A DNA stretch of 64,000 nucleotides from Merdimmobilis hominis (GTDB taxonomy: Bacteria; Bacillota; Clostridia; Oscillospirales; Ruminococcaceae), in the NCBI RefSeq assembly GCF_016901855.1, contig NZ_JACJKY010000002.1, forward strand, positions 124,001-188,000. The letters run 5' to 3'. Made by a program: the position numbers and the translations under genes. The notes below the pieces were generated by a model that was not told where the DNA came from, ran no database searches, and worked only from the letters and a program-made list of their open reading frames with translations. This document shows positions 1 to 9,016 of the stretch, one piece after another (positions within the stretch are counted from its first letter, which is position 1; the number at the start of each line of letters is the position of its first letter).

Positions 1-148
1 GGTATTCCTTGGGCACCTTCGAGGTGGCATAGTCGGGCAGTCCGGTCAGCACCCGCACCTGATGTCCCATCGAAACAAGCGACTGCGCAATGTCGTTGAT
101 CCGAAAATTGTCGGGATAAAAACACTGCGACACAATCAAAATATTCAA
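1..148 (-). CDS. Glycosyltransferase, N-terminal fragment (cut by window edge)
   Basis: About 49 codons of a gene that runs off the left edge. The visible N-terminus (LNILIVSQCFYPDNFRINDI, then a G-H-x-V-x-V-L-T-G-L-P-D-Y segment) resembles family 4 glycosyltransferases of the WbuB/WcaI type, which add sugars to surface polysaccharide at the cytoplasmic face of the membrane. I chose the TTG start at 146-148 because a GGAAGGG ribosome binding site lies 7 nt upstream and no ATG is available. The neighbouring LicD-like gene fits a cell-surface glycan locus. Only the N-terminal nucleotide-binding-like half is visible, so the family call rests on similarity of this short stretch. Confidence 0.6.
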   Translation of the reverse strand, partial: MNILIVSQCFYPDNFRINDIAQSLVSMGHQVRVLTGLPDYATSKVPKEY

Positions 149-236
149 AATAGAACCCTTCCGATCTGCATAATACTGTAATTTCATTTTACTACAGCGC
201 ACCTGTTTTCGCAAGTCTATGTTCATACAGACACGC

Positions 237-264
237 AAAAAACGGCACCGAAGTGCCGTTTTTT
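237..264 (-). terminator. Rho-independent terminator after the LicD-like gene
   Basis: Hairpin AAAAAACGGCAC-CGAA-GTGCCGTTTTTT, immediately downstream of the stop codon of the minus-strand LicD-like gene. It has A/T runs on both sides and could act in both directions. Confidence 0.8.
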
Positions 265-267
265 CTG

Positions 268-1068
268 TTAGTCCATCTTGTATTTTGAAAGTTCCACACG
301 CGTGATCCCGTGATAATTTTCGCGCTTGTCCTCAGGCGGCGGTGTCATGTAATCGCCGTATGTGACGGTCAGATACTCGTCGTATGAGGAAAAACTCAAA
401 AATGCATCGTCCTCAAACGGGATCGGTATAAGCGACTCCGTCAGCGACGATTGAATGGGCCGTTCATAATGATCGCACAGATATGCACAGTCAGATCCGT
501 TGTCTTTCATACTACTCTTTTGCAGTGTACGCTGAATCGACGCACGCGAAAAAAACAGCGAAACCGCTTTGATACCGGCATAGACTGCCTTTTTTAACAT
601 ACCGCCGTCATGCGCAATGTCATAGCCGTTTTTCATCAGCAGAAGCCGCTGATAAAACGCTGTTTTGACTTGCCTTTTGTCCGGATTTTTGCATTTGTCA
701 AACGGGAACAGATCGACAAAGATGCCGTCTTCGACAAGATGCGCTCTGCCGGTGTTTTTCTCGACAAAATGCGTGCCTTTTAAGCGGATTTTTGCAAACG
801 GCAGTGCATATTCGGGATCAGTGTCCCATGTCTGCAAAAAATATTCGTCGGGAAGATCCGTTTTGCAGGCTTCTAAAAAGCGTTCATAATCGCTTCTTAC
901 AAATCCGAAATCCAAGTCATCGTCCCACGGAATAAATCCCTTGTGACGAACGGCACCCAGCAGTGTGCCCGCAATCATAAAATATTGGATCTTGTGAAGT
1001 TCACAAATGCGTTTGACCTCTTTTGCAATCATCAGCTGCAAAAGCTGGATATTCCGAAGTTCTGTCAT
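268..1068 (-). CDS. LicD family phosphotransferase
   Basis: 266 aa. The core segment GTLLGAVRHKGFIPWDDDLD followed by F-G is the LicD/nucleotidyltransferase-fold signature, with aspartates that should bind the metal. LicD proteins transfer phosphocholine or similar groups to teichoic acid or capsular glycans at the cell surface. The middle keeps the conserved segment EDGIFVDLFPFD. Start ATG has an AGGTGG ribosome binding site. The gene ends at a strong hairpin terminator and lies next to a glycosyltransferase gene, which supports a role in decorating a surface polymer. The transferred group cannot be deduced from sequence. Confidence 0.82.
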   Translation of the reverse strand: MTELRNIQLLQLMIAKEVKRICELHKIQYFMIAGTLLGAVRHKGFIPWDDDLDFGFVRSDYERFLEACKTDLPDEYFLQTWDTDPEYALPFAKIRLKGTHFVEKNTGRAHLVEDGIFVDLFPFDKCKNPDKRQVKTAFYQRLLLMKNGYDIAHDGGMLKKAVYAGIKAVSLFFSRASIQRTLQKSSMKDNGSDCAYLCDHYERPIQSSLTESLIPIPFEDDAFLSFSSYDEYLTVTYGDYMTPPPEDKRENYHGITRVELSKYKMD

Positions 1069-1215
1069 ACTGCCACCTGCTTGTCTTTTTTATCATATCT
1101 CTATGATACACGACATCAAGAAAAAAAGTCAAGAAAAGCGTAAAAAAGGCGAATTTACATTGTTTTTGTTTTGAAAAAAGAGTTTTTTTATTTGGTTTTC
1201 TTTTTTAAAAAAACA

Positions 1216-1224
1216 TGGTATAAT
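1216..1224 (+). promoter_or_regulatory. Extended -10 promoter of the PPK2 gene
   Basis: TGGTATAAT is a perfect extended -10 (TG-n-TATAAT). It lies in a very A/T-rich stretch about 35 nt upstream of the start codon. No good -35 box sits at 17 nt, as is common with extended -10 promoters. Confidence 0.6.
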
Positions 1225-1258
1225 AACAATAAATAATTCAAAAAGGTGGGATTTCATC

Positions 1259-2749
1259 ATGCTGCTCCATTCTTATCAAAAACCAGACCCGCAGGACAAA
1301 GACACGCAAAAACAAGCGATTGATGCACTGCGGCAAAAGCTGTTCGTTTCACAGCAGACCATCAAAGAAGCAAAGCTTCCCGTACTCGTCCTGATTGAGG
1401 GATGGGGTGCCGCGGGAAAGGGCAGTGTGATCGGAAAAGTCATTTCGTCAATCGATCCGCGCTCATTCCGTGTGTCAAAAGTCGGTGCGCCCACCGATGA
1501 GGAGCGCCGTAAGCCGTTTTTGTGGCGTCATTTCGTCAACATCCCGGAAGCCGGAAACTTTTTATTCTTGGACTCCGGCTGGATGAAGGAAACGGTGCAG
1601 ATGCGCCTGTTTGACCGTTTGGACGACAAAAAATATGCAGAACGCCTGCAGGCAATCAACACGTTTGAACGCCAGCTGGTCGACAACGGTTATCTTTTGC
1701 TAAAGCTATTTTTCCACATTGACAAAAAAGAGCAGAAAAAACGCATCGAAAAGCTTTTAAAAAACGAGGACACTGCTTGGCGCGTCGGCGACTACGACGA
1801 GTGGCAGACCGAACATTACAGCATGTGTTTTGACTGCTTTGACGACTATCTGCACCAGACAAACACGCCGGATGCACCGTGGCATATCATTGACGCCAGT
1901 GATAAAAAACAGGCGGAATTTGAGACCCTCTCGATTCTGACCGACGCCATTGACAAAGCGATCAAAGCAAAACAAGAGAAAAAACCGCGCCCGATCATCC
2001 AAAAAGACTACCCGCTCGAGCCGATGCCGCTGCTTTCGGAAATTGATCTAAACAAATCGGTCACGCTCGAAGAATACGAAACGCTCAAGCGGTATTATCA
2101 GAAAAAGCTGCGCACCCTCCACAACCGGATTTACCGCAAGAAAATCCCGGTCATCATCGCCTATGAGGGATGGGACGCGGCAGGCAAGGGCGGCAACATC
2201 AAGCGCATTGCCAGCGCACTCGATCCGCGCGGCTATGAGGTGATTCCGATTGCGAGTCCGAAGCCGTTTGAGCTTTCGCGTCACTATCTGTGGCGGTTTT
2301 ACAACCGTCTGCCGAAAACGGGACACATCACAATTTTCGACCGCACTTGGTACGGACGCGTCATGGTGGAACGGCTCGAAGGCTTTTGCAGCGAAGCCGA
2401 CTGGAAGCGCGCATATAACGAGATCAACGAGTTTGAACGCGAGCTCACGGACTGGGGTGCTGTGCTGTTAAAATTCTGGATTCACATCGACAAGGACACC
2501 CAGCTTGCACGCTTCACCGAACGCCAGAACACACCCGAAAAGCAGTGGAAAATCACCGACGAAGACTGGCGCAACCGTGAAAAATGGGATCTTTATGAGG
2601 AAGCCGTCAACGAGATGATTCAAAAGACAAGCACCAAAACTGCACCCTGGCATATCATTGAATCAAACGATAAAAAATACGCCCGCATCAAAACATTAAA
2701 AATCGTGACCGAAGCGCTTGAGGATGCACTCAAAAAACGGGAGAAATAA
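1259..2749 (+). CDS. pap: Polyphosphate:AMP phosphotransferase, two-domain PPK2
   Basis: 496 aa with two tandem PPK2 domains. Each has its own Walker A-like loop: EGWGAAGKGS near residue 47 and YEGWDAAGKGG near residue 301. The second half also keeps the FDRTWYGRVMVERLEG segment typical of PPK2. The length and double-domain layout match class II PPK2 enzymes, which use polyphosphate to phosphorylate AMP to ADP in the cytoplasm. The N-terminal copy has the more divergent lid (FLDSGWMKET in place of FDRTWYGR), so it may be the less active or structural half, as in the Pseudomonas enzyme. Start ATG has an AAGGTGGG ribosome binding site. It is a single-gene unit with its own promoter and a terminator shared with the convergent ATPase gene. 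Confidence 0.9.
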   Translation: MLLHSYQKPDPQDKDTQKQAIDALRQKLFVSQQTIKEAKLPVLVLIEGWGAAGKGSVIGKVISSIDPRSFRVSKVGAPTDEERRKPFLWRHFVNIPEAGNFLFLDSGWMKETVQMRLFDRLDDKKYAERLQAINTFERQLVDNGYLLLKLFFHIDKKEQKKRIEKLLKNEDTAWRVGDYDEWQTEHYSMCFDCFDDYLHQTNTPDAPWHIIDASDKKQAEFETLSILTDAIDKAIKAKQEKKPRPIIQKDYPLEPMPLLSEIDLNKSVTLEEYETLKRYYQKKLRTLHNRIYRKKIPVIIAYEGWDAAGKGGNIKRIASALDPRGYEVIPIASPKPFELSRHYLWRFYNRLPKTGHITIFDRTWYGRVMVERLEGFCSEADWKRAYNEINEFERELTDWGAVLLKFWIHIDKDTQLARFTERQNTPEKQWKITDEDWRNREKWDLYEEAVNEMIQKTSTKTAPWHIIESNDKKYARIKTLKIVTEALEDALKKREK

Positions 2750-2764
2750 TCGCAAAAAGACAAA

Positions 2765-2790
2765 AAACACCCTGCGTTTGCAGGGTGTTT
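2765..2790. terminator. Bidirectional terminator between convergent genes
   Basis: Hairpin AAACACCCTGC-GTTT-GCAGGGTGTTT in the 47-nt gap between the stop codons of the convergent polyphosphate kinase and P-type ATPase genes. T-runs on both strands allow action in both directions. Confidence 0.85.
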
Positions 2791-2796
2791 CTCGTT

Positions 2797-5451
2797 TTAG
2801 TTTTCGTGTTTTCTGCGCTCGATAGAGCGTACAATCCATTTGATGAGTTCCACAATCGGAATGACCAAAAAGGCAAGACCGAGTGCAACGATATACTCGA
2901 CAAACGAAATATGCGTAAATTCGAATGCGTCCGAAATGCCCGGCAGATAGATGACTGCTGTGGTAAGCAGCAAAGACAGCAGCATTGCGCCCCAGAGGAA
3001 CTTATTCTGCTTTTTGATCGTAAAGATCGACTCTTTGCGCGAACGCATGTTAAACGAGTGGAACATCTCCGCCATCGACATCGTCAAAAATGCCATTGTC
3101 ATGCCGTCCGGGCTGTTTGTAAACTCCCAGACACCGGCTTCGATATAGTGGCCGATTAAATATGCCGCAACCGTGAGGACTGCCACCAGAATACCCTGGT
3201 ACACGATCGAGAAGCCGAGGCCGCCGGCAAAAATGCCTTCTTTCGGATTACGCGGCGCACGCTTCATCACGTTTTCTTCCGCCGGCTCCATGCCGAGTGC
3301 AAGTGCCGGGAACGTATCGGTGATTAAGTTGATCCACAGAAGATGCACCGGTTTTAAAATTACAAAACCGAACAGCGTTGCCATGAAAATGGCGACAACC
3401 TCGCTTAAATTCGACGAGAGCAGGAACTGAATTGCTTTGCGGATGTTGTCGTAAATACGGCGGCCTTCCTCGACTGCCGAAACGATTGTTGCAAAGTTAT
3501 CGTCTGCAAGCACCATGTCTGCGACGTTTTTCGTCACGTCCGTACCGGTGATGCCCATGCCCACACCGATGTCTGCATTTTTGATCGACGGTGCATCGTT
3601 GACGCCGTCGCCGGTCATTGCGGTGATTTTGCCGTTTTTACGCCATGCATTGACAATGCGGACTTTGTGCTCCGGCTGAACACGCGCATATACCGAGTAA
3701 TTCTGAATCGTCTTTGCAAACGTGTCGTCGTCAATTTCGTTTAATTGTGCACCGGTCAGCGCTTCGTCTGCGCTTTCGATCATGCCCAAATCCTTTGCAA
3801 TCGCAACAGCGGTATCCTTATGGTCGCCGGTAATCATAACCGGACGGATGCCTGCTTCACGGCACTCTGCGATTGCCGCTTTGACCTCAGGGCGAACCGG
3901 GTCGATCATACCGGTCAGACCGATATAGACAAGCGACTGCTCGAGCGATTCCGGTGCGTTGTCCGGCAGAGTATTGCCGTGGACACGAAACGCTGCACAC
4001 AGCACACGCAGCGCACGGTCTGCAAACGCTTTGTTCTGGCCTAAAATCTCGGCACGGCGGCTGTCATCAAGCGGTAATACCTCGCTGCCGTTCCAATACG
4101 ACACACAACGTTTGAGCACTTCATCCGGTGCGCCTTTTGTATACTGGATATAGCTGCCGTCTGCTTGTTTATGAACGGTGGACATCATTTTGCGCATCGA
4201 ATCAAACGGCGCTTCTGTCACACGCGGAAGCTCTGCTTTTAACTGCGGTTTCGGCATCGACAAAGAATACGCATAGTTGACAAGCGCACATTCGGTCGGT
4301 TCACCGGTTGCTTCGTTCTTTTCGTCGAGCTCTGCATCGCTGCACAGCGCCATTGCCTTTGCAAGCAATGTTTCATCGTCGCCCGCATGCTCGACAACGG
4401 TCATGCGGTTTTGGGTAAGTGTACCCGTTTTATCCGAGCAGATGATCTGCGCACAGCCAAGCGTTTCGACTGCGGTGAGTTTTCGGATGACGGCGTTGCG
4501 CTTCGACATATTTGTGACACCGATCGAGAGTACGATCGTCACAACGGTTGCAAGTCCCTCCGGAATTGCCGCAACGGCAAGGCTGACTGCAACCATGAAT
4601 GTGTCAATGAGCGTTGTGCCCGACAAATCCGGGTATGCTTTAAACAGATTAAAACCAAAGATAAACACACAGATGCCGAGCACCAGCACAGAAAGCACTT
4701 TACTCAGCTGTCCAAGTTTCAGCTGAAGCGGTGTCTGGCCGTCCTCTGCTTTTGCGAGTGCGTCGGCGATTTTGCCCATCTCAGTCTGCATACCCGTACC
4801 GGTGACGATCGCTTTTCCGCGGCCGTATACAACGGTGCTGCCCATATAAATCATGTTTTTGCGGTCGCCGAGCGGCACATCTTTTTCGCCCTCTTTGACC
4901 GTGAGTGTATCTGTCTTTTTGCTGACCGGCACACTTTCACCGGTGAGCGCCGCTTCCTCGACCTTTAAGCTTGCACTCTCGATGATGCGCGCATCGGCAG
5001 GGACTGCGTCGCCTGCTTCCAGGAGCACCACGTCACCCGGCACAAGATCTTCGCTTTTGACCATGCGCATCATGCCGTCGCGCAGGACTTTCGATGTTGC
5101 GGCAGTCATCTCCTGCAAAGCGGCAATCGCTTTTTCGGCTTTGCTCTCCTGATAGACGCCTAAAACCGCGTTGATGATGACAACTGCCAGAATGATGAAC
5201 ACATCGGTAAACGACTCATTTGCATATGCCGCTGTGACGCCTGAAACCGCCGCAGCTGCCAGCAGAATAATAATCATCGGATCGGCAAGCTCTTTCAAGA
5301 ACCGCACAATCAGCGGTGTTTTTTTCGCTTCGGCAAGCTTGTTTTTCCCGAATTTCAACAGCCGTTCTTCGGCTGTTTTCGCCGAAAGCCCGTTTTCGGT
5401 GGTCTGCTGTTCAAGTATGACCTCTTCGGCGCTTTTTAGATAGTCGTTCAT
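2797..5451 (-). CDS. P2A-type cation-transporting ATPase (Ca2+/Mn2+), riboswitch-controlled
   Basis: 884 aa P-type ATPase of the SERCA/PMR1 group. It has an N-terminal cation-ATPase domain, TGES (about residue 168), the phosphorylation site DKTGTLT (Asp near 338), TGDGVNDAP in the hinge (about 610), the TM4 PEGL motif and the TM6 segment WINLITDTFPALALG with the ion-binding Asn/Asp. About ten membrane segments are expected. It pumps divalent cations out of the cytoplasm. The upstream RNA element is of the Mn2+-sensing yybP-ykoY class, so I infer that Mn2+ export is at least one of its roles. I chose the ATG at 5449-5451 because GGAAGGAG lies just upstream. An upstream in-frame ATG at 5520 lies inside the terminator hairpin and is not a plausible start. 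Confidence 0.93.
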   Translation of the reverse strand: MNDYLKSAEEVILEQQTTENGLSAKTAEERLLKFGKNKLAEAKKTPLIVRFLKELADPMIIILLAAAAVSGVTAAYANESFTDVFIILAVVIINAVLGVYQESKAEKAIAALQEMTAATSKVLRDGMMRMVKSEDLVPGDVVLLEAGDAVPADARIIESASLKVEEAALTGESVPVSKKTDTLTVKEGEKDVPLGDRKNMIYMGSTVVYGRGKAIVTGTGMQTEMGKIADALAKAEDGQTPLQLKLGQLSKVLSVLVLGICVFIFGFNLFKAYPDLSGTTLIDTFMVAVSLAVAAIPEGLATVVTIVLSIGVTNMSKRNAVIRKLTAVETLGCAQIICSDKTGTLTQNRMTVVEHAGDDETLLAKAMALCSDAELDEKNEATGEPTECALVNYAYSLSMPKPQLKAELPRVTEAPFDSMRKMMSTVHKQADGSYIQYTKGAPDEVLKRCVSYWNGSEVLPLDDSRRAEILGQNKAFADRALRVLCAAFRVHGNTLPDNAPESLEQSLVYIGLTGMIDPVRPEVKAAIAECREAGIRPVMITGDHKDTAVAIAKDLGMIESADEALTGAQLNEIDDDTFAKTIQNYSVYARVQPEHKVRIVNAWRKNGKITAMTGDGVNDAPSIKNADIGVGMGITGTDVTKNVADMVLADDNFATIVSAVEEGRRIYDNIRKAIQFLLSSNLSEVVAIFMATLFGFVILKPVHLLWINLITDTFPALALGMEPAEENVMKRAPRNPKEGIFAGGLGFSIVYQGILVAVLTVAAYLIGHYIEAGVWEFTNSPDGMTMAFLTMSMAEMFHSFNMRSRKESIFTIKKQNKFLWGAMLLSLLLTTAVIYLPGISDAFEFTHISFVEYIVALGLAFLVIPIVELIKWIVRSIERRKHEN

Positions 5452-5480
5452 GTTTTCTCTCCTTCCTTTTGCCACAAGCA

Positions 5481-5525
5481 AAAAACAAAAGACCCATGCA
5501 AAGCAATTTTTGCCCTGCATGAGTC
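5481..5525 (-). terminator. Expression-platform terminator of the Mn2+ riboswitch
   Basis: Read on the minus strand: GACTCATGCA pairs with TGCATGGGTC (10 bp, extendable through GGGC/GCTT), followed by TTTTGTTTTT. The 5' arm overlaps the 3' strand of aptamer stem P1, so terminator and aptamer exclude each other. This implies an ON switch in which ligand binding prevents termination. Confidence 0.85.
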
Positions 5526-5607
5526 TCGCTTTTTAAGACAAACCAGGCAAAAAACGCCATGTATGTTGATTTGCCACACAATCGCTTGTGAAAACTACTC
5601 CCTCATG
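5518..5607 (-). promoter_or_regulatory. yybP-ykoY family (Mn2+) riboswitch aptamer
   Basis: On the minus strand the leader contains the family's conserved blocks in order: CATGAGGGAGTAG, then ATCAACATAC, then AGCGAGACTCATG. The terminal CATGAG and CTCATG strands form P1. The yybP-ykoY class binds Mn2+ and often controls P-type ATPase genes such as yoaB of Lactococcus. Here it precedes a P2A ATPase and carries its own terminator. The assignment rests on the matching blocks and their spacing. A covariance-model search was not possible. Confidence 0.88.
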
Positions 5608-5630
5608 AACTTTTCTATGTGATTCATTTC

Positions 5631-5659
5631 ATTGTACCCGTTTTTTTCCTGTTCGTCAA
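5631..5659 (-). promoter_or_regulatory. Sigma-A-type promoter of the riboswitch/ATPase transcript
   Basis: TTGACG, 17-nt spacer, TACAAT on the minus strand. Transcription would start just upstream of the aptamer's first stem. Confidence 0.8.
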
Positions 5660-5695
5660 TCAAAACAAAAAACATTTACAGTCCGTTCATGCCTT

Positions 5696-6301
5696 TTAAT
5701 CAACAAGGATCATATCTTCGAAAAATTCCGGCCGGTGGAAGTCCGGATCTTCCCAGATGATTTTTGTAAAGCTGCCGTAGTGCGGAATTTCGGTGTCATC
5801 ACCGCATTTATAGAAGTTGCCGCGGATGAGTGTGCCCTCTTCAAACGACACATCACCGTATACGCCTTGTAATAAGGACAGCGGAATCAACAATTCGTAT
5901 CCCCAGCAGTTGGCTTCTTTAAACGGAACAGCCGTCGGGTGAACAAGTCCCATTTCCTCGATGGTACGGCGGTCATAACGGTTTTCACCGTAGCAGCAGA
6001 GCAGTGCACCGTTTGCATTTGCTTCAAAGTTGATATAGCCGCTGTGTTCTTTCTGCAGCGCAAAGTTTGCGAAAAATTCAAGACAGCTGTCACGGCATAC
6101 ACCCTCGTTTTTACCGGTAAACGTTGCACGCGGGCGGAATTCCTCGCTCCAGATTTTCAAAAGAAAGCCTTCGTTTTTCAAAAAGCACAGGATGGCTTTC
6201 GATACGGGCTGGTACGCACCGCCCCAGTTATATACGGAAATATCTGCAATATTGCCTTTTGTAATTTCTTCTCGTTTTTCAATAATTTGAACCTCATACA
6301 T
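5696..6301 (-). CDS. CBM9-like (DOMON-type) carbohydrate-binding protein
   Basis: 201 aa, no signal peptide and no catalytic domain. The sequence has the character of the carbohydrate-binding family 9-like fold: an N-terminal W-G-G-A-Y segment, then CLEFFANF, then GYINFEANANGALLCCYGEN, then WGYELLIPLSLL, then GNFYKCGDD. Members of this family are found alone in Firmicutes and Bacteroidetes and their role is poorly known. The start ATG at 6299-6301 has AAGGAGGG 8 nt upstream. It is a single-gene unit with its own promoter, directly downstream of the gyrA terminator. The function is inferred only from fold resemblance. Confidence 0.6.
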   Translation of the reverse strand: MYEVQIIEKREEITKGNIADISVYNWGGAYQPVSKAILCFLKNEGFLLKIWSEEFRPRATFTGKNEGVCRDSCLEFFANFALQKEHSGYINFEANANGALLCCYGENRYDRRTIEEMGLVHPTAVPFKEANCWGYELLIPLSLLQGVYGDVSFEEGTLIRGNFYKCGDDTEIPHYGSFTKIIWEDPDFHRPEFFEDMILVD

Positions 6302-6322
6302 ATGCCAATCCCTCCTTTTGGT

Positions 6323-6351
6323 ATTATGACACATCGTGCGCATTTGTGCAA
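6323..6351 (-). promoter_or_regulatory. Promoter of the CBM9-like gene
   Basis: TTGCAC, 17-nt spacer, CATAAT on the minus strand, about 20 nt upstream of the start codon and just after the gyrA terminator. Confidence 0.65.
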
Positions 6352-6353
6352 GA

Positions 6354-6393
6354 GAAAAAAACAGCGAAACCAAATGGTTTCGCTGTTTTTTTC
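6354..6393 (-). terminator. Terminator of the origin operon after gyrA
   Basis: Hairpin with arms AACAGCGAAACCA and TGGTTTCGCTGTT followed by seven T on the minus strand, about 20 nt after the gyrA stop codon. Confidence 0.88.
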
Positions 6394-6411
6394 ATCGGGG
6401 AAATCCCGTGA

Positions 6412-8964
6412 TTATTCCTCTGTTTCGTCATCGAGCGGTGCATCCTCTTCCTGCAAAGATGCTTCGAGCGCTTCGATCTCAGCGGCATCTGCATCTTCTG
6501 TGCTGTCCGCCTGTTCGACCTGTGCGGTTTCCTCTTCTTCGTCATGCTCTGCGCGGGCAAAGGTAACCACCTTGCTGCCCTCGGAAAGACGCATCACACG
6601 CACACCCGACGCATACCGCGACATGAGGTTTACATCGCTGACGCGAATACGGATGATGACGCCATCGTCTGCAATCAGAATCAGATCTTCGTCCTCATCG
6701 ACGACGCGCACGCCGGCAACCTCGCCGCGCTGCTCGATCTGCTTATAGTTGATCTTGCCGTAGCCGCCGCGTGCCTGCAAACGGTATTCCTCCGGCGATG
6801 TACGGCGTCCCTGGCCGAGCGTTGTGATCGTCATGACCGATGCACCTTCACGCAGTCTTGCCATGCTCACCACGGTATCGTCGTCGCGCAGGTGAATGCC
6901 GCGCACACCGCGTGCCGTACGGGAGAGCGGACGAATCTGCTGTTCATCCAGACGAATGCACATGCCCTTGCGTGTTGCAAGCAGCAGCTGGCTGACACCG
7001 TCAGTCAGCCGCACGGATGCAAGCTCGTCGCCCTCGTTTAGACCGATTGCAATCAGTCCGTTTTTGCGCACGTTTTTGTATGCATCCAGCTTCGTGCGTT
7101 TAATCAGACCGTTCTTTGTTGCCATCACCAGGAAGTGATCCTCGTCAAACTGCTTGACTTTGATCATATACGCAACTTTTTCATCCGTTTCAAGCGGCAG
7201 GAGATTCACGACGTTTACGCCGCGCGATGTCCGGCTGCCCTCCGGAATTTCATAGCACTTAAGCTTATACATCTTGCCGAGGTTTGTGATAAACAGCACG
7301 TTTTCGTGTGTCGACGAAATAAACAGCTCCTCGACAAAGTCTTCCTCACGGTGCTTCATGCCTGCAACGCCGCGGCCGCCGCGTTTTTGCAGCTTATACG
7401 TATCGACCGGCTGACGTTTGATATAGCCGAAGTGGGTGAGGGTAACGACGCAGTCTTCCTCAGGGATAAGATCCTCGATATCGACCTCACCGCTTACCTG
7501 CTGAATCTCGGTACGGCGGTCGTCGCCGAATTTATCGCGGATTGCAGTGATTTCTGTTTTTAAGATGCCCAAAATCAGCTGCTCGTCCGCAAGAATCTCC
7601 AAAAGATGCGCAATTTTCGCTTTAATTGCGGCGAGTTCGTCCTCGATTTTCTGGCGCTCAAGACCGGACAGACGGCCAAGCTGCATCTGCACGATGGCAG
7701 TCGCCTGAATTTCCGACAAGCCGAACCGCTCCATCAAGTTGAGTTTTGCCTGCGGCTGGTCTTTCGACGAACGAATCAGCGCAATGACCTCGTCGATAAA
7801 ATCGAGTGCGATTTTTAAGCCTTCCAGAATGTGCTCGCGTTCCCGTGCTTTTTTAAGCTCATACTCGGTACGGCGGCGGATGACCTGCGACTGGAAGTCG
7901 ATATAGTGACGCAGGCATTCTTTTAAGGTGAGCACCTTCGGCTGTCCGTCAACAAGGGCGAGCATGATCACACCGACGGTTTCCTGCATCTGCGTGTAGC
8001 TGTACAGCTGATTTAAAACGACCTGCGGGTTTGCGTCGCGTTTTAACTCGATAACAAAGTGCATGCCGTTGCGGTCGGATTCGTCGCGCAGGTCGGAAAT
8101 GCCCTCAATGCGTTTGTTTTTGACATGGTCTGCAATGCTTTCGATGAGCCGTGCTTTGTTGACCATGTAGGGAAGCTCCGTCACAACGATGCGGAATCGT
8201 CCCGGTTTAAATTCCTGAATCTCCGCACGCGAACGCAGCGTGATTTTGCCGCGGCCTGTTGCATATGCCGCACGGATGCCGGATAATCCCATGATAATGC
8301 CGGCAGTCGGGAAGTCCGGCCCCTTGATGCACTCCATCAGCTCCGGCAGTGTCACGTCGGGGTTGTCGATCATCAGGTTAATGCCGTCAATGACCTCGCG
8401 CAGGTTATGCGGCGGAATATTCGTTGCCATACCGACAGCGATACCGGTCGAACCGTTTACAAGCAGGTTCGGGAACCGCGACGGGAGCATGACCGGTTCT
8501 TTTAAACGGTCATCGTAGTTTGACATGAAATCGACGGTGTCTTTGTCGATATCGGTGAGCATTTCGAGCGAAATTTTGCTCATGCGCGCCTCGGTATAAC
8601 GGTAAGCAGCCGCCGGGTCACCGTCGACCGAACCGAAGTTGCCGTGGCCGTCTACAAGCGGATACCGAAGCGAAAAGTCCTGTGCCAAGCGCACCAGTGC
8701 GTCATATACAGACGCGTCACCGTGCGGATGATACCGGCCGAGCACCGCACCGACGGTGTCCGCACATTTGCGGTATGCCTTGTCGGGGGTCAGTCCGTTT
8801 TCGTGCATCGTATATAAAATGCGGCGGTGTACCGGCTTTAAGCCGTCGCGCACATCGGGGAGCGCACGCGACACAATGACCGACATCGAATAGTCAAGAA
8901 ACGATTTGCGCATCTCTTTTTCGATGTCACGCTGTATAATGCGTCCTTCTTCTCTGATTTCCAA
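6412..8964 (-). CDS. gyrA: DNA gyrase subunit A
   Basis: 850 aa. Breakage-reunion domain with the active-site tyrosine in [11 protein letters not shown] (about residue 120), followed by the coiled tower, and a C-terminal beta-pinwheel containing the GyrA box QKRGGRG. The pinwheel is followed by an acidic tail rich in Glu and Asp. With GyrB it introduces negative supercoils using ATP. In the quinolone-determining region the sequence is [10 protein letters not shown], so Ala replaces the serine found at E. coli position 83. The start is TTG with AGAGGTG upstream. The gene is last in the leftward origin operon and ends at a strong terminator. Confidence 0.98.
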   Translation of the reverse strand: MEIREEGRIIQRDIEKEMRKSFLDYSMSVIVSRALPDVRDGLKPVHRRILYTMHENGLTPDKAYRKCADTVGAVLGRYHPHGDASVYDALVRLAQDFSLRYPLVDGHGNFGSVDGDPAAAYRYTEARMSKISLEMLTDIDKDTVDFMSNYDDRLKEPVMLPSRFPNLLVNGSTGIAVGMATNIPPHNLREVIDGINLMIDNPDVTLPELMECIKGPDFPTAGIIMGLSGIRAAYATGRGKITLRSRAEIQEFKPGRFRIVVTELPYMVNKARLIESIADHVKNKRIEGISDLRDESDRNGMHFVIELKRDANPQVVLNQLYSYTQMQETVGVIMLALVDGQPKVLTLKECLRHYIDFQSQVIRRRTEYELKKAREREHILEGLKIALDFIDEVIALIRSSKDQPQAKLNLMERFGLSEIQATAIVQMQLGRLSGLERQKIEDELAAIKAKIAHLLEILADEQLILGILKTEITAIRDKFGDDRRTEIQQVSGEVDIEDLIPEEDCVVTLTHFGYIKRQPVDTYKLQKRGGRGVAGMKHREEDFVEELFISSTHENVLFITNLGKMYKLKCYEIPEGSRTSRGVNVVNLLPLETDEKVAYMIKVKQFDEDHFLVMATKNGLIKRTKLDAYKNVRKNGLIAIGLNEGDELASVRLTDGVSQLLLATRKGMCIRLDEQQIRPLSRTARGVRGIHLRDDDTVVSMARLREGASVMTITTLGQGRRTSPEEYRLQARGGYGKINYKQIEQRGEVAGVRVVDEDEDLILIADDGVIIRIRVSDVNLMSRYASGVRVMRLSEGSKVVTFARAEHDEEEETAQVEQADSTEDADAAEIEALEASLQEEDAPLDDETEE

Positions 8965-9016
8965 TGTATTTTCACCTCTGTTTTTTCAAAAGAGCAGGGA
9001 AGTCCCCGCAGGAGAT

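Noticed and set aside
5449-5520. Upstream start giving the P-type ATPase 23 extra residues
   Set aside because: The ATG lies in the riboswitch terminator hairpin; the downstream ATG has a strong ribosome binding site.
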